DNA from: Candidatus Eiseniibacteriota bacterium
GTDB taxonomy: Bacteria; Eisenbacteria; RBG-16-71-46
DNA length: 17,667 nt
NCBI GenBank assembly: GCA_005893185.1
Contig: VBOS01000136.1
Coordinates: 1 to 17,667, forward strand
Direction of reading: 5' to 3'
Part shown: in pieces, positions 1-10,910 of the stretch
How positions within the stretch are numbered: position 1 is the first letter of the stretch
Layout: every line of letters starts with the position of its first letter
The notes under the pieces: model-generated
Seen by the model: only the letters and a program-made list of their open reading frames with translations
Told to the model about the DNA's origin: nothing
Databases searched by the model: none
Translations under genes and position numbers: made by a program

Positions 1-2
1 CG

Positions 3-992
3 GGGGAGATCTCGAGCAAGGGCTACGTCGAGATCCCGAACCTGGTGCGCCGCGTGATCGGGGAGATCGGCTACGACAGCGCCGAGTACGGCTTCGACAG
101 CCACACTTGCGCGGTGGTGACGACGATCGACGACCAGTCGCCGGACATCGCGATGGGCGTGGACAAGGGCGGGGCGGGCGACCAGGGCCTGATGTTCGGC
201 TTCGCCTGCCGCGAGACGAAGGAGCTCATGCCGCTCCCCATCATGCTGGCCCATGCGATCACGCGGCGTCTCGCGTACGTGCGGCGCAAGGGCATCGTTC
301 CCTACCTGCGCCCAGACGGAAAGTCGCAGGTCACGATCGAGTACGACGACGGCCGGCCGGTGCGCGTGGACACGGTCGTGGTGTCGAGCCAGCACGCGGC
401 CGAGGCGAAGCACGCCACCATTCGCCGCGACATCATCGAGAAGGTCGTGATGCCGATCCTTCCGAAATCACTGGTGAAGCGCGATCCGCCCATCAAGTTC
501 CACATCAACCCCACCGGGTCGTTCGTGAAGGGCGGCCCGATGGCCGACACCGGCCTCACCGGGCGCAAGATCATCGTCGACACCTACGGCGGCGTGGGCA
601 GCCACGGGGGCGGCGCGTTCTCGGGCAAGGATCCGAGCAAGGTGGACCGATCTGCGAGCTACGGCGCGCGCTACGTGGCCAAGAACCTGGTGGCGAGCGG
701 GCTGTGCGACCGGTGTGAAGTGCAGATTGCATACGCCATCGGCGTGCCGGAGCCGGTGAGCGTGATGGTGGACAGCAAGCGCACCGGCAGGATTCCGGAC
801 GAGAAGCTCACGGCGCTGGTGCGGAAGCACTTCGCCCTCACGCCGCATGAGCTCATCAAGCAATTCCGGCTGCGGCGGCCGATCTACCGCGCCACGGCAG
901 CGTACGGGCATTTCGGCCGCATCGAGCCCAGCTTCACCTGGGAGCGCACAGACAAGGCGAAGCTGCTCGCGCGGACCGTGTCTCACGATTGA
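3..992 (+). CDS. metK: S-adenosylmethionine synthetase, 5' end cut off by the window
   Basis: Makes S-adenosylmethionine from methionine and ATP, releasing phosphate and pyrophosphate in the cytoplasm. The open frame runs in from the left edge: codons from base 3 read GEISSKGYVEIPNLV, matching the end of the first MetK domain, so the GTG at 45 is internal. Visible motifs are GAGDQG (ATP-binding signature), the phosphate-binding loop GGGAFSGKDPSKVDRSA, and the C-terminal YRATAAYGHFGR followed by FTWERTD. The 329 visible residues are most of a family of about 380-400; the missing part would carry the N-terminal HPDK region. It ends at TGA and is followed at once by a perfect hairpin (993-1028). 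The SAH hydrolase gene lies about 1.9 kb downstream on the same strand, so two activated methyl cycle genes are near neighbours. The identification is secure. Confidence 0.97.
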   Translation, partial: GEISSKGYVEIPNLVRRVIGEIGYDSAEYGFDSHTCAVVTTIDDQSPDIAMGVDKGGAGDQGLMFGFACRETKELMPLPIMLAHAITRRLAYVRRKGIVPYLRPDGKSQVTIEYDDGRPVRVDTVVVSSQHAAEAKHATIRRDIIEKVVMPILPKSLVKRDPPIKFHINPTGSFVKGGPMADTGLTGRKIIVDTYGGVGSHGGGAFSGKDPSKVDRSASYGARYVAKNLVASGLCDRCEVQIAYAIGVPEPVSVMVDSKRTGRIPDEKLTALVRKHFALTPHELIKQFRLRRPIYRATAAYGHFGRIEPSFTWERTDKAKLLARTVSHD

Positions 993-1028
993 GTGGCGGC
1001 CCGGGGCCTTAGGACAACTGGCCGCCAC
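993..1028 (+). terminator. Hairpin directly after the metK stop, ending at the next gene's SD
   Basis: GTGGCGGCC (993-1001) and GGCCGCCAC (1020-1028) form a perfect 9-bp stem around an 18-nt loop. The stem begins on the base after the metK TGA, and its last base abuts the GGAG (1029-1032) that serves as ribosome binding site for the gene at 1039. There is no T-run, so it may be a weak or Rho-assisted terminator, a 3'-end stabiliser for metK mRNA, or a structure that hides the next ribosome binding site. The structure is seen directly; the role is inferred. Confidence 0.5.
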
Positions 1029-1038
1029 GGAGACTTCA

Positions 1039-2016
1039 GTGACCGCTTCCGCCCGCGCTCCTACCGTCGTTTCGCGCTTCCTGACTACGGTTTCGCTCTT
1101 CCATTACGCCGCGCGCCTTCTCGCGCTCGTGGCGCTCCTCGCGGCGGCGCCGCCGCCGCAGCTGGCCTGCGCCGGCCCGGTGCTCGGCTTCCTCGAAGAG
1201 TTCACAGGCACCTCCACCGGCCTCTGGTCGGGCGGCACTCCCATCTCGAATCCGGGTACGGGCGGCTATCTGGGCTCGGGCGACGGCTACCTCCTGCTCG
1301 CGAACACAGCGCCGTCCCAGTTCGGCACGGTGGCGAACGGTGACGAGTACGTCGGTGACTGGACCGCCGCCGGGATCACGCAGGTCCGGGTGTGGCTGAA
1401 CGACGTCGGCAACGCCGACCCGCTCGACATGCATTTTTCGATCGGTGACGGCACGCTCAACTTCTGGCAATACAACATCGGCTTCCACCCGCCGCTCCAT
1501 GCCTGGGGTGAGTACGTGGTGCCTCTCACGGGGGGCGCGAATTGGACACGCATCAGGGGCAGCGGAACGTTCGCGGCCGCGCTCACATCCGTGGACCGGA
1601 TTCACCTGCGCCATGATCCACCGCCCTTCGCCATCATTCCCAACCCCCCCGACCCGATCGCCGCCGACGCCGGCATCGACCACGTGCTGCTGACCAACGG
1701 CCTGGTGGGCGTGGACCCGTTCGAGCCGGCGGTGGTGCATCCGGTGGAGCTGGCGCCGCCCTATCCCAATCCCTCGCGCGGTCCGGTGAGCCTGGCTGTG
1801 CGCGCCCCGGACGCCGGCGTGATCCGGCTCGAGATCGTGGACCTCGCCGGCCGGACCCTGCGACACGTAGAGCTCGCGGACTTGGGAAGCGGTCCCCGCA
1901 CCTGGCTCTGGGACGGGCTCGACGCAACGGGCCGCCGCGTGCCCGCGGGCTACTACCGCGTGCGCGCGACCGGCGCTGCGGGCGGGATGAGCCGGCCGCT
2001 CGCGCGCATCAACTGA
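1039..2016 (+). CDS. Secreted protein with FlgD/Por-type C-terminal Ig-like tail
   Basis: Function unknown; predicted to be exported. I chose the GTG at 1039 because GGAG lies 6 nt upstream and the frame further up overlaps metK with no family-like sequence; this gives 325 residues. Residues ~25-46 hold a hydrophobic stretch (LLALVALLAAAPPP) ending near LACAG, read as a signal peptide; the cysteine is not in a good lipobox. The middle (~50-235) looks like a beta-rich domain (repeated W, G, D; segments such as DPLDMHFSIGDGTLNFW). Residues ~240-325 match the FlgD-like/Por-secretion tail: PYPNPSRGPV, then RLEIVDLAGRTLR, then WDGLDATGRRVPAGYYRVRA. Such tails are common on exported proteins of FCB-group and Eisenbacteria-like genomes. 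Its stop overlaps the 3' end of the converging vapC-like gene by 8 bases. Confidence 0.8.
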   Translation: MTASARAPTVVSRFLTTVSLFHYAARLLALVALLAAAPPPQLACAGPVLGFLEEFTGTSTGLWSGGTPISNPGTGGYLGSGDGYLLLANTAPSQFGTVANGDEYVGDWTAAGITQVRVWLNDVGNADPLDMHFSIGDGTLNFWQYNIGFHPPLHAWGEYVVPLTGGANWTRIRGSGTFAAALTSVDRIHLRHDPPPFAIIPNPPDPIAADAGIDHVLLTNGLVGVDPFEPAVVHPVELAPPYPNPSRGPVSLAVRAPDAGVIRLEIVDLAGRTLRHVELADLGSGPRTWLWDGLDATGRRVPAGYYRVRATGAAGGMSRPLARIN

Positions 2017-2512
2017 GGGGTGCGCGGTAGCGCCGCGCCGGCATCTCGCGCGGCGACCACTCCGGCCCGTGCAGGGGATCGCGCACGCTCAGGAACGCGA
2101 AGCGGCGCATGCCCCGGTCGGCGGACAGCAGCTCGCGCACGCCGTGCTCCCACAGGATCGCGGCGGTCTCGGCCGCTGCGAGATCGGCGTGGCCGACCCC
2201 GGGAGCCCCCGCCGCAGCGCCGCCCAGGATCGCAGCCACCGTCTCGACGTGCCGCTCGGTGGGCCCGAGCATGCGCAGCGATGCGCTCTCGCTCAGGCGC
2301 TCGAGGTAGGCCCAGGCTTCCGCCGGGGCGAGCGGACGCACCACGAGGTGCGGGTGCGTGACCGCGCGCACGAACGCATGCGCAGCCGGCCACGGGATCG
2401 CCCAGGGCGATCCGCCGTGGGCCAGCTCCTCGATCACGGCGCTCGCGCGCGGGTGCTCGGGCACGTAGCGGTTCACCGCGCATGCGAGCACTCCGGCGTC
2501 GACGGCGCGCAA
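2009..2512 (-). CDS. PIN-domain VapC-like toxin, degenerate active site
   Basis: VapC proteins are Mg-dependent RNases held in check by a cognate antitoxin. The 167-residue product starts at TTG 2512, two bases after the antitoxin stop, so the pair should be translationally coupled. The start is supported because Asp5 in MRAVDAGVLACAVN is the first conserved PIN acid. The segment PWAIPWPAAHAFVRAVTHP matches the place where PIN toxins of this type usually carry Glu (HEF); here residue 46 is Ala. Later acids are Asp110 (GHADLAAAE) and Asp132 (SADRGMRRF); the Asp that often follows in ADRDF is Gly134. Family comparisons are from memory. Catalysis may be weakened or lost, or the acids rearranged. 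The 3' end overlaps the converging secreted-protein gene by 8 bases. Confidence 0.8.
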   Translation of the reverse strand: MRAVDAGVLACAVNRYVPEHPRASAVIEELAHGGSPWAIPWPAAHAFVRAVTHPHLVVRPLAPAEAWAYLERLSESASLRMLGPTERHVETVAAILGGAAAGAPGVGHADLAAAETAAILWEHGVRELLSADRGMRRFAFLSVRDPLHGPEWSPREMPARRYRAPLS

Positions 2513-2514
2513 CG

Positions 2515-2757
2515 TCAGGCGCCTCCGCCGCGCTCGGGTGAAGGATCCAGCGCCCGGCGCTCCGAGGGATCCACGAGGAACGGTCCCAGGTCGTAGGAGG
2601 GGAGCTGGATGCGGGTGCGCCGCCGCCCCCCGCCCGCCTGGAGACCGAGCCTTAGCGCCGTCTCCACGACCCCGGTGAGCGTGCGGCCTTCCGCGGCCGC
2701 GCGCCGCTTGAGCTCGGCGTACAGCGTTTCGTCGATGAGCAAGGTCGTCCGTTTCAT
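2515..2757 (-). CDS. VapB-like ribbon-helix-helix antitoxin
   Basis: Small antitoxin of 80 residues, first gene of a two-gene operon with the PIN toxin. The N-terminus MKRTTLLIDETLYAELKRRA has the beta-strand-then-helix pattern of Arc/MetJ-type ribbon-helix-helix DNA-binding proteins (KRTTLLIDE as the DNA-contacting strand; helices ~11-23 and ~27-38). The C-terminal half is rich in Arg, Pro and Gly and ends DPSPERGGGA, the sort of flexible tail that wraps a toxin; IQLPSYDLGPFLVDPSERR is the likely toxin-binding part. I chose the ATG at 2757; an in-frame ATG at 2769 would add four residues. A perfect ATATG/CATAT inverted repeat overlaps the start, as expected for autorepression by a toxin-antitoxin complex. 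The family call is firm; the partner specificity is inferred from adjacency. Confidence 0.85.
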   Translation of the reverse strand: MKRTTLLIDETLYAELKRRAAAEGRTLTGVVETALRLGLQAGGGRRRTRIQLPSYDLGPFLVDPSERRALDPSPERGGGA

Positions 2758-2771
2758 ATGTAAAAGCATAT
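2756..2771. promoter_or_regulatory. Inverted repeat ATATG-N6-CATAT, likely antitoxin operator
   Basis: ATATG (2756-2760) and CATAT (2767-2771) form a perfect 5-bp inverted repeat with a 6-nt spacer in the most AT-rich stretch of this part of the window. It overlaps the antitoxin ATG. A TATGAT -10-like box on the minus strand (2770-2775) would give a transcript with only a few leader bases. Ribbon-helix-helix antitoxins commonly bind such short palindromes and repress their own operon. The site is seen directly; binding is inferred. Confidence 0.5.
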
Positions 2772-2808
2772 CATATTTTCGAACGAGCGGTAGGGCCGAA
2801 CTTTCCGC

Positions 2809-2837
2809 TTGCCGGATCACGCGGTTCCGTGCAGAAT
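2809..2837 (+). promoter_or_regulatory. Possible sigma70-type promoter for ahcY
   Basis: TTGCCG (2809-2814) and CAGAAT (2832-2837) are separated by 17 bases and each match four of six consensus positions. Transcription would start near 2844, giving a leader of about 56 nt that contains the hairpin at 2852-2869. Such matches arise by chance and the lineage's sigma preferences are unknown. Confidence 0.25.
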
Positions 2838-2851
2838 CCGATGCGTTCTCC

Positions 2852-2869
2852 GCGCGGCGCGAGCCGCGC
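2852..2869 (+). other. GNRA-capped hairpin in the ahcY leader
   Basis: GCGCGGC (2852-2858) and GCCGCGC (2863-2869) pair perfectly around a GCGA tetraloop, which fits the GNRA class. It lies about 30 nt upstream of the ahcY ATG and 19 nt upstream of its ribosome binding site, so it could stabilise the leader or affect translation. It does not resemble the SAH riboswitch, which needs a larger conserved core. Confidence 0.4.
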
Positions 2870-2899
2870 CCTCCGCCCTTCCCAACTCGAGGAGCACTC

Positions 2900-4270
<1,371 letters not shown>

Positions 4271-4273
4271 CCC

Positions 4274-5446
4274 ATCCTCTCGCGCCGCGTCCCGCACGAC
4301 TTCGAGCCGACGCCCTGGGCGCGCCTGCTCGCCGAGCGCCGCGCGCGGGGCGTTCCCCTGCTCGATCTGGCCGAGGCCAACCCTTCGCGGGTGGGCCTCT
4401 CCGGCGCCGGGCCGGGCGAGATGGGCGCGCTCGCAGCAGCCAGCGGCGGGCGCTACGAGCCGGACCCGCGGGGGAGCGCCCCGGCGCGCGCGGCCGTGTG
4501 CGCTTACTACGCGGCTCGCGGCCTCGAGGTGGATGCCGCGCGACTGGTGCTCACGGCGGGCACGAGCGAGGCGTACGCGCATCTCTTCCGCCTGCTCGCC
4601 GATCCCGGCGGGCGTTTTCTGGTTCCCTCGCCGAGCTACCCGCTGTTCGAGCCGCTGGCCGCGCTCGAGGGGGTGGAGCTCGAGCGCTACCGCCTGGCGT
4701 TCCACGGCCGCTGGCACCTCGATCTCGAAGCGCTCGATCGCGCCTTCCGCGGGGGCGCCTCCGGCGTGGTCGTAGTGCAGCCCAATCATCCGACCGGGTC
4801 GTGCCTCGCGCCGGCCGAGATCGGCCATCTGGAATCCCTGTGCGAGGCGCATGGAGCCGCGATCGTCTCGGACGAGGTGTTTGGCGACTTTCCGTGGCCG
4901 CCCGCCGTTGCGCCGCTGCCGAGCCTGCTCGGGCCACGGCGCGTTCCGACGTTCGTGCTGAGCGGCCTCTCCAAGGTGTGCGGCATGCCGGGGATGAAGC
5001 TCTCCTGGATCGCGTTGGCGGGCCCCGACGCAGCGAGCGAGCGGGCGCTCGCCGGCCTCGAGTGGATCGCCGATCTCTTCCTCTCCGTCGGGTCGCCTGT
5101 GCAGGCCGCGCTGCCGCGGCTGCTCGAGGCGCGTCGCGTGTTCCAGCCGCGGGTGCGCGAGCGGCTGCGTTCGAATCTCGAGACGCTCCGGGCGTTCACC
5201 GCGCGCCGCCCCGAGTTCCAGTTGCTCCCGGCCGCCGGCGGGTGGGTCGCCATGTTGCGCGTGCCGCTCGTGCGCTCCGAGGAGGAGTGGGCGCTCGAGC
5301 TGCTGCGGCGTGACGTGGTCGTCCACCCCGGCCACTTCTACGAGTACGAGGTGGAAGGGCGAGCGCACATCGTGTTGAGCCTGATCGTCGAGCCGGCTCA
5401 TCTCGAAGCGGGCCTCGCCCGGATCGAGACGCTCGCAGCGACTTGA
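4274..5446 (+). CDS. PLP-dependent class I/II aminotransferase with apparent ATC start
   Basis: Fold-type I aminotransferase; substrate unknown. Motifs (numbered from 4274): TAGTSEAYAHLF (~94-105, PLP phosphate loop), QPNHPTG with Asn171, SDEVF with Asp200, and SGLSKVCGMPGMKLSW with the PLP-lysine Lys234. Coding similarity clearly begins upstream of the first standard start (GTG 4391): codons from 4274 read LSRRVPHDFEPTPWARLL then LLDLAEANPS, the normal N-terminus of this subfamily. No ATG, GTG or TTG lies in frame between the ahcY TAG (4268-4270) and 4391. ATC at 4274 sits 9 nt after GAGGGG (4259-4264), so I take it as the start, giving 390 residues; a base error turning ATG into ATC is the alternative. 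The Arg that usually binds substrate carboxylate near the C-terminus appears replaced (HIVLSLIVEP), as I recall for this subfamily. It is likely co-transcribed with ahcY and the pterin dehydratase. Confidence 0.88.
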   Translation: MLSRRVPHDFEPTPWARLLAERRARGVPLLDLAEANPSRVGLSGAGPGEMGALAAASGGRYEPDPRGSAPARAAVCAYYAARGLEVDAARLVLTAGTSEAYAHLFRLLADPGGRFLVPSPSYPLFEPLAALEGVELERYRLAFHGRWHLDLEALDRAFRGGASGVVVVQPNHPTGSCLAPAEIGHLESLCEAHGAAIVSDEVFGDFPWPPAVAPLPSLLGPRRVPTFVLSGLSKVCGMPGMKLSWIALAGPDAASERALAGLEWIADLFLSVGSPVQAALPRLLEARRVFQPRVRERLRSNLETLRAFTARRPEFQLLPAAGGWVAMLRVPLVRSEEEWALELLRRDVVVHPGHFYEYEVEGRAHIVLSLIVEPAHLEAGLARIETLAAT

Positions 5447-5478
5447 CGCCCGCAGCATCCGGACCGATCCTCGCGCAC

Positions 5479-5832
5479 ATGAGCGGGCTGACCCAGTCCT
5501 CGTGCGTTCCGTGCCGCGGTGGCGTCCCGCCGCTCGGCGATGCGGAGATCGCGGCGCTGGCACCCGATGTTCCCGAATGGCGGCGCGTCGAGCGCGAGGG
5601 CATCGAGCGCATCGAGCGCGATTACGCGTTCAAGGACTTCCGCTCGGCGCTCGACTTCACGGTCGCTGTGGGGGAGCTGGCCGAGCGCGAGCAACACCAC
5701 CCCGACATCCACTTGGCGTGGGGCAGGGTGCGGGTCGAGACCTGGACGCACAAGATCAAGGGCCTGCACCGGAACGACTTCATCCTCGCTGCCAAGTGCG
5801 ACCGGATTTACGCCGAGGCCGCAAAGAGTTAG
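5479..5832 (+). CDS. phhB: Pterin-4a-carbinolamine dehydratase
   Basis: Dehydrates 4a-hydroxytetrahydrobiopterin during recycling of the pterin cofactor of aromatic amino-acid hydroxylases; bacterial homologues may have other pterin-linked roles. The 117-residue product from ATG 5479 starts with SSCVPCRGGVPPL, a common N-terminal CxxC segment of this family. It carries the catalytic EQHHPDIHL (His73, His74) and TWTHKIKGLHRNDFILAAKCD (His91, Asp100). An in-frame TTG at 5443 overlapping the aminotransferase stop would add twelve residues, but they do not look conserved; no strong ribosome binding site is visible at either start, so translational coupling to the upstream gene is plausible. No phenylalanine hydroxylase is in the window. 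It ends at TAG. Confidence 0.9.
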   Translation: MSGLTQSSCVPCRGGVPPLGDAEIAALAPDVPEWRRVEREGIERIERDYAFKDFRSALDFTVAVGELAEREQHHPDIHLAWGRVRVETWTHKIKGLHRNDFILAAKCDRIYAEAAKS

Positions 5833-5886
5833 CGGGTCTTTGGTCTGCGAGCTGAAGGTCCGGACTTCGCGCCCGGGTGCGATGGC

Positions 5887-7050
5887 TCAATCCACGATCG
5901 CGACCCGCCGTACCGCGGACGCACCGCCCTGCTGGGCGCGCACGAAGTAGACGCCGCCATGCAGCCCCCGAGAGTCGAGCGTGACCCCCTGCCGACCACG
6001 ATCGGCGGGCCCGCGGAAGAGCGTCCGCACCCGGCGGCCAGCGACATCGAGGATGGCGACCGTCGCCTCGCCGGACCGCGGCCACTCGATCATGAGCGCG
6101 CACTCTCCGAGGAGCGGGCAGGGGACGGGGGCGATGCCGGGCCGGGAGTGTTCGGGCGGCGGGGTCTCCGCGCCGACCTCCGTGACCAGCCGTTGTCCGA
6201 TCTCGAGCTGGCTTCCGCTTCGAAACACCTTGACCGCCGGAATCGTTAGGACTCCGATGGTGTCGGCAGCGATGTTGCCCGATTGCACGATCGCGCCGTC
6301 GCTCGATCGCACGACCCGCCACGGGTTCTGCTCCCCGACTCTGAACCTCTGTAGCCGGCGCGGCGTCACGTCCACGGTCAGCGAATCGGGCGCTCTCACG
6401 ACCGGGCCCCACAGGGTCGTCAGGTCGCGCAGCGTCAGTATCACCCTCCATGCGTCCGGCTCGTCCTCCACGGATTCGGCCCACTCCACGAAGCCGTTGA
6501 TGGTGCCGATGCTGTCGCCAACCGCCGCATGGCCGTCTCCCGGGTCGCCGTCCGCACTGCAGTTCGAGAGCGCGGGGAAGCTGAGGTTGGCGCGGAAGCG
6601 ATAGACGTAGGCGTAGTCCTGCATCGGCCACCATGCGCCAGCTGTGGCCGTGTTGGTGTGACTCCGCGTGTCCCAGAAGAACGTGCCGCCGGCCCGCGAC
6701 TCCCGCATCGCGCGGTAGAACGGGATCTTCTCGCTCCACCCCAGCAGCGAGTCGTTGCGCCCGCTGAATGCGATGATGGGCGGCACGTAGCGCGCCTCGA
6801 GCGAGCGCGCCATGGCGCCCGCGTTGAGCCGGTCGTACACCGGCGTGCCATCCGCCATCCGCAACCCCGTGCCGACCGTGCCCCACATTCGATCACAGGA
6901 AACCCGCTGGGCCCCGCCTTCGTTGAAGGAGCTGTTCGGATTCGCGTCGGACGTGAACGAGAAGTCGAAGAGCGGAACGTTCACCATCGTGGCCGCGATC
7001 AGGTCGGGGCGCCACATCGCGAGGAACACGATGGTGAACGTTGCGCCCAT
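5887..7050 (-). pseudogene. Secreted alpha/beta-hydrolase, C-terminal fragment after a frameshift
   Basis: Second half of the broken gene whose N-terminal half ends at about 7044. This frame starts making sense at ATG 7050 with MGATFTIVFLAMWRPDLIAATMVNVPLFDFSF, which is what follows the nucleophile elbow (GxSMG) in secreted esterases of the alpha/beta-hydrolase fold. The Gly-x-Ser part itself is missing. Further on, IIAFSGRNDSLLGWSEKIPFYRAM fits the strand carrying the acidic residue, and FFWDTRSHTN may hold the catalytic His region. The C-terminus (CALMIEWPRSGEATVAILDVAGRRVRTL, then GVYFVRA) is a FlgD/Por-type tail like that of the protein encoded at 1039-2016. The product could only be made by reinitiation at 7050 and would lack the catalytic serine. 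Could be a real pseudogene or a consensus error in the assembly. Confidence 0.8.
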
Positions 7051-7982
7051 TCGAGCGTGAACCCCACGCGGCGCGCGGTGTAGTCCTCCACGGTTCCGGA
7101 CGTCGGCGGCAGCAGCGGGTTCATTCCTGCCTCGATGTCGTAGCCGTCGTGGTATCCAAACCAGAACGTGTTGACATCGTACGTGCGGATGAAATCGTCG
7201 ATCGTGATCTGCCACTCGCCCTGCTCACCCGAGCCTGCATGGGCGAGGTAGAAGCTGCCGCCCCGCACGTGCGCGTGGAACATGAGCCCCCCGCCCGCTG
7301 TGCCGTGGTGAACGCTGCAGTCGAAAGGCTCCGAGGATCGGTTGCACATGGCGGGGAAGAAGGACGTCTCCCGGGCGCTGGTCCACAACGTGTACACGTC
7401 CGCGGGTGCTCCCAACGGATCGACCAGCGTGCGCTGGTACACCGGGCGTGGCGGCGCGGGCGTCTCCAGGACCGGGTCCACCAGCGAGTTGCCGCCGGGC
7501 GTGATGGCCCGATCCTCGTATCCGTCCGCGCCCACACACGTCACGGCGTACCAGGGGGGGCCTGCGGCATCCGGCGTCCACACGAACAACCCCTGGGTGG
7601 AATCGAGCGGCGCCGCCAGCGAGTCCACCGCGAATCCGAAAACCGTGCCGCTGAGCGATGAGAGCCGGCGATCGCACCAGCTCGAATCGGCCGGCCCGCC
7701 GATCAGGGTGGCGGTTTCGAGATCCGCGGCGATCAGGATCTTCGAGAACGACCGGTAGACCCGGTAGGTCCAGCCTGCACCCGGCGGACAGGTCCATGTG
7801 AGGAACGTCTGGCCGTCATGGTGGAGTGCGGCGAGCGCCGCAACCTGCGCGCCCCACGCGCTGGGGGCGAGAAGCAGCGTGACAAGAGTCGCGAATGCAA
7901 TCCGGCCCCCGCCGGGGCGCCACCACGCCTTTCTCCAGCCCCGGGAAGGGGTTTCCCGCTCGGCATGATGCGCAAGACCCAT
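6999..7982 (-). pseudogene. Secreted alpha/beta-hydrolase, N-terminal fragment before a frameshift
   Basis: First half of a frameshifted gene spanning 5887-7982. It starts at ATG 7982 with GGAG (7991-7994) 8 nt upstream. RIAFATLVTLLLAPSAWGAQ is a clear signal peptide (residues ~27-46). Next comes a beta-sandwich-like, FnIII-style region (HHDGQTFLTWTCPPGAG, then WTYRVYRS) and then the start of an esterase domain, with YDVNTFWFGYHDGYDIEAG and SGTVEDYTARRVGFTLEWA. After that WA, around 7044-7050, this frame turns into nonsense (QRSPSCSSRCGAPT) and stops at 6999, while the minus-strand frame one phase over continues the domain. The family is recognised from the pattern of secreted esterases with C-terminal sorting-like tails; the substrate is unknown. 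Confidence 0.8.
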
Positions 7983-8107
7983 GTCCGCGTCTCCGAAAGA
8001 GGAGTCGGGTGAACGAGGTAGCTCTACAATACTACGCTACACGCCCCCCCGGGCCCTCGGACAATGTGGAGTCGCGGCGACGCGCCCGCGGGATCGCGCC
8101 TCAAACG

Positions 8108-8137
8108 CAGCGGCCACGCCGCGGGGCGTGGCCGCTG
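8108..8137 (-). terminator. 13-bp perfect hairpin downstream of hppA
   Basis: CAGCGGCCACGCC (8108-8120) and GGCGTGGCCGCTG (8125-8137) pair perfectly around a GCGG loop, 27 nt past the hppA stop. On the minus strand the stem is followed by GCGTTTGAGG, a very short T-run. This is the strongest hairpin in the window and very likely ends hppA transcription, keeping it out of the secreted hydrolase gene downstream. Confidence 0.75.
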
Positions 8138-8164
8138 GACTCGCTGCCGAAGATGCCGCCGGGC

Positions 8165-10657
<2,493 letters not shown>

Positions 10658-10728
10658 CGGGTGCTCCTTGTCGTTAGGGATGGGGCCATGGTCGGGTCCG
10701 GTCGGACCGCGGCGTGGCTTCGCGCGGC

Positions 10729-10747
10729 CCGGCCGCGGCGCGGCCGG
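10729..10747 (-). other. GC-rich hairpin upstream of hppA
   Basis: CCGGCCGC (10729-10736) and GCGGCCGG (10740-10747) pair perfectly around a 3-nt loop, 72-90 bases upstream of the hppA start. A smaller stem (GGTCC/GGACC, 10695-10708) lies between it and the gene. They may belong to the hppA leader or to the end of the kinase transcript; there is no T-run. The remainder of this 253-base gap holds no gene that I can see. Confidence 0.35.
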
Positions 10748-10910
10748 CCTCGAGTCTTCGCGCGCCGGGCGGCCCAGGCGCCGAAGGACGCGGCAGAATA
10801 CCGGAGCGCCGCAGCGGCGGGCAACAGGGCTGCCACGTGGGTGCCTCTCACGTGATGCCCATCGAGCTCCCCTCGCTGCGCACGCGGCACCAAGGTCCGT
10901 TGCTGCCCGC

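Noticed and set aside
2840..2899. SAH riboswitch upstream of ahcY
   Set aside because: Only one simple hairpin is present; the larger conserved core and pseudoknot of that riboswitch are not visible and the leader is too short.
8018..8040. GTAGC...GCTAC inverted repeat between the hydrolase and hppA
   Set aside because: Only five paired bases with a 13-base loop; too weak to call an operator or terminator.
10834..10854. Two CACGTG hexamers nine bases apart upstream of hppA
   Set aside because: Palindromic and neatly spaced, but short GC-containing hexamers are common; no link to a bacterial regulator can be supported.
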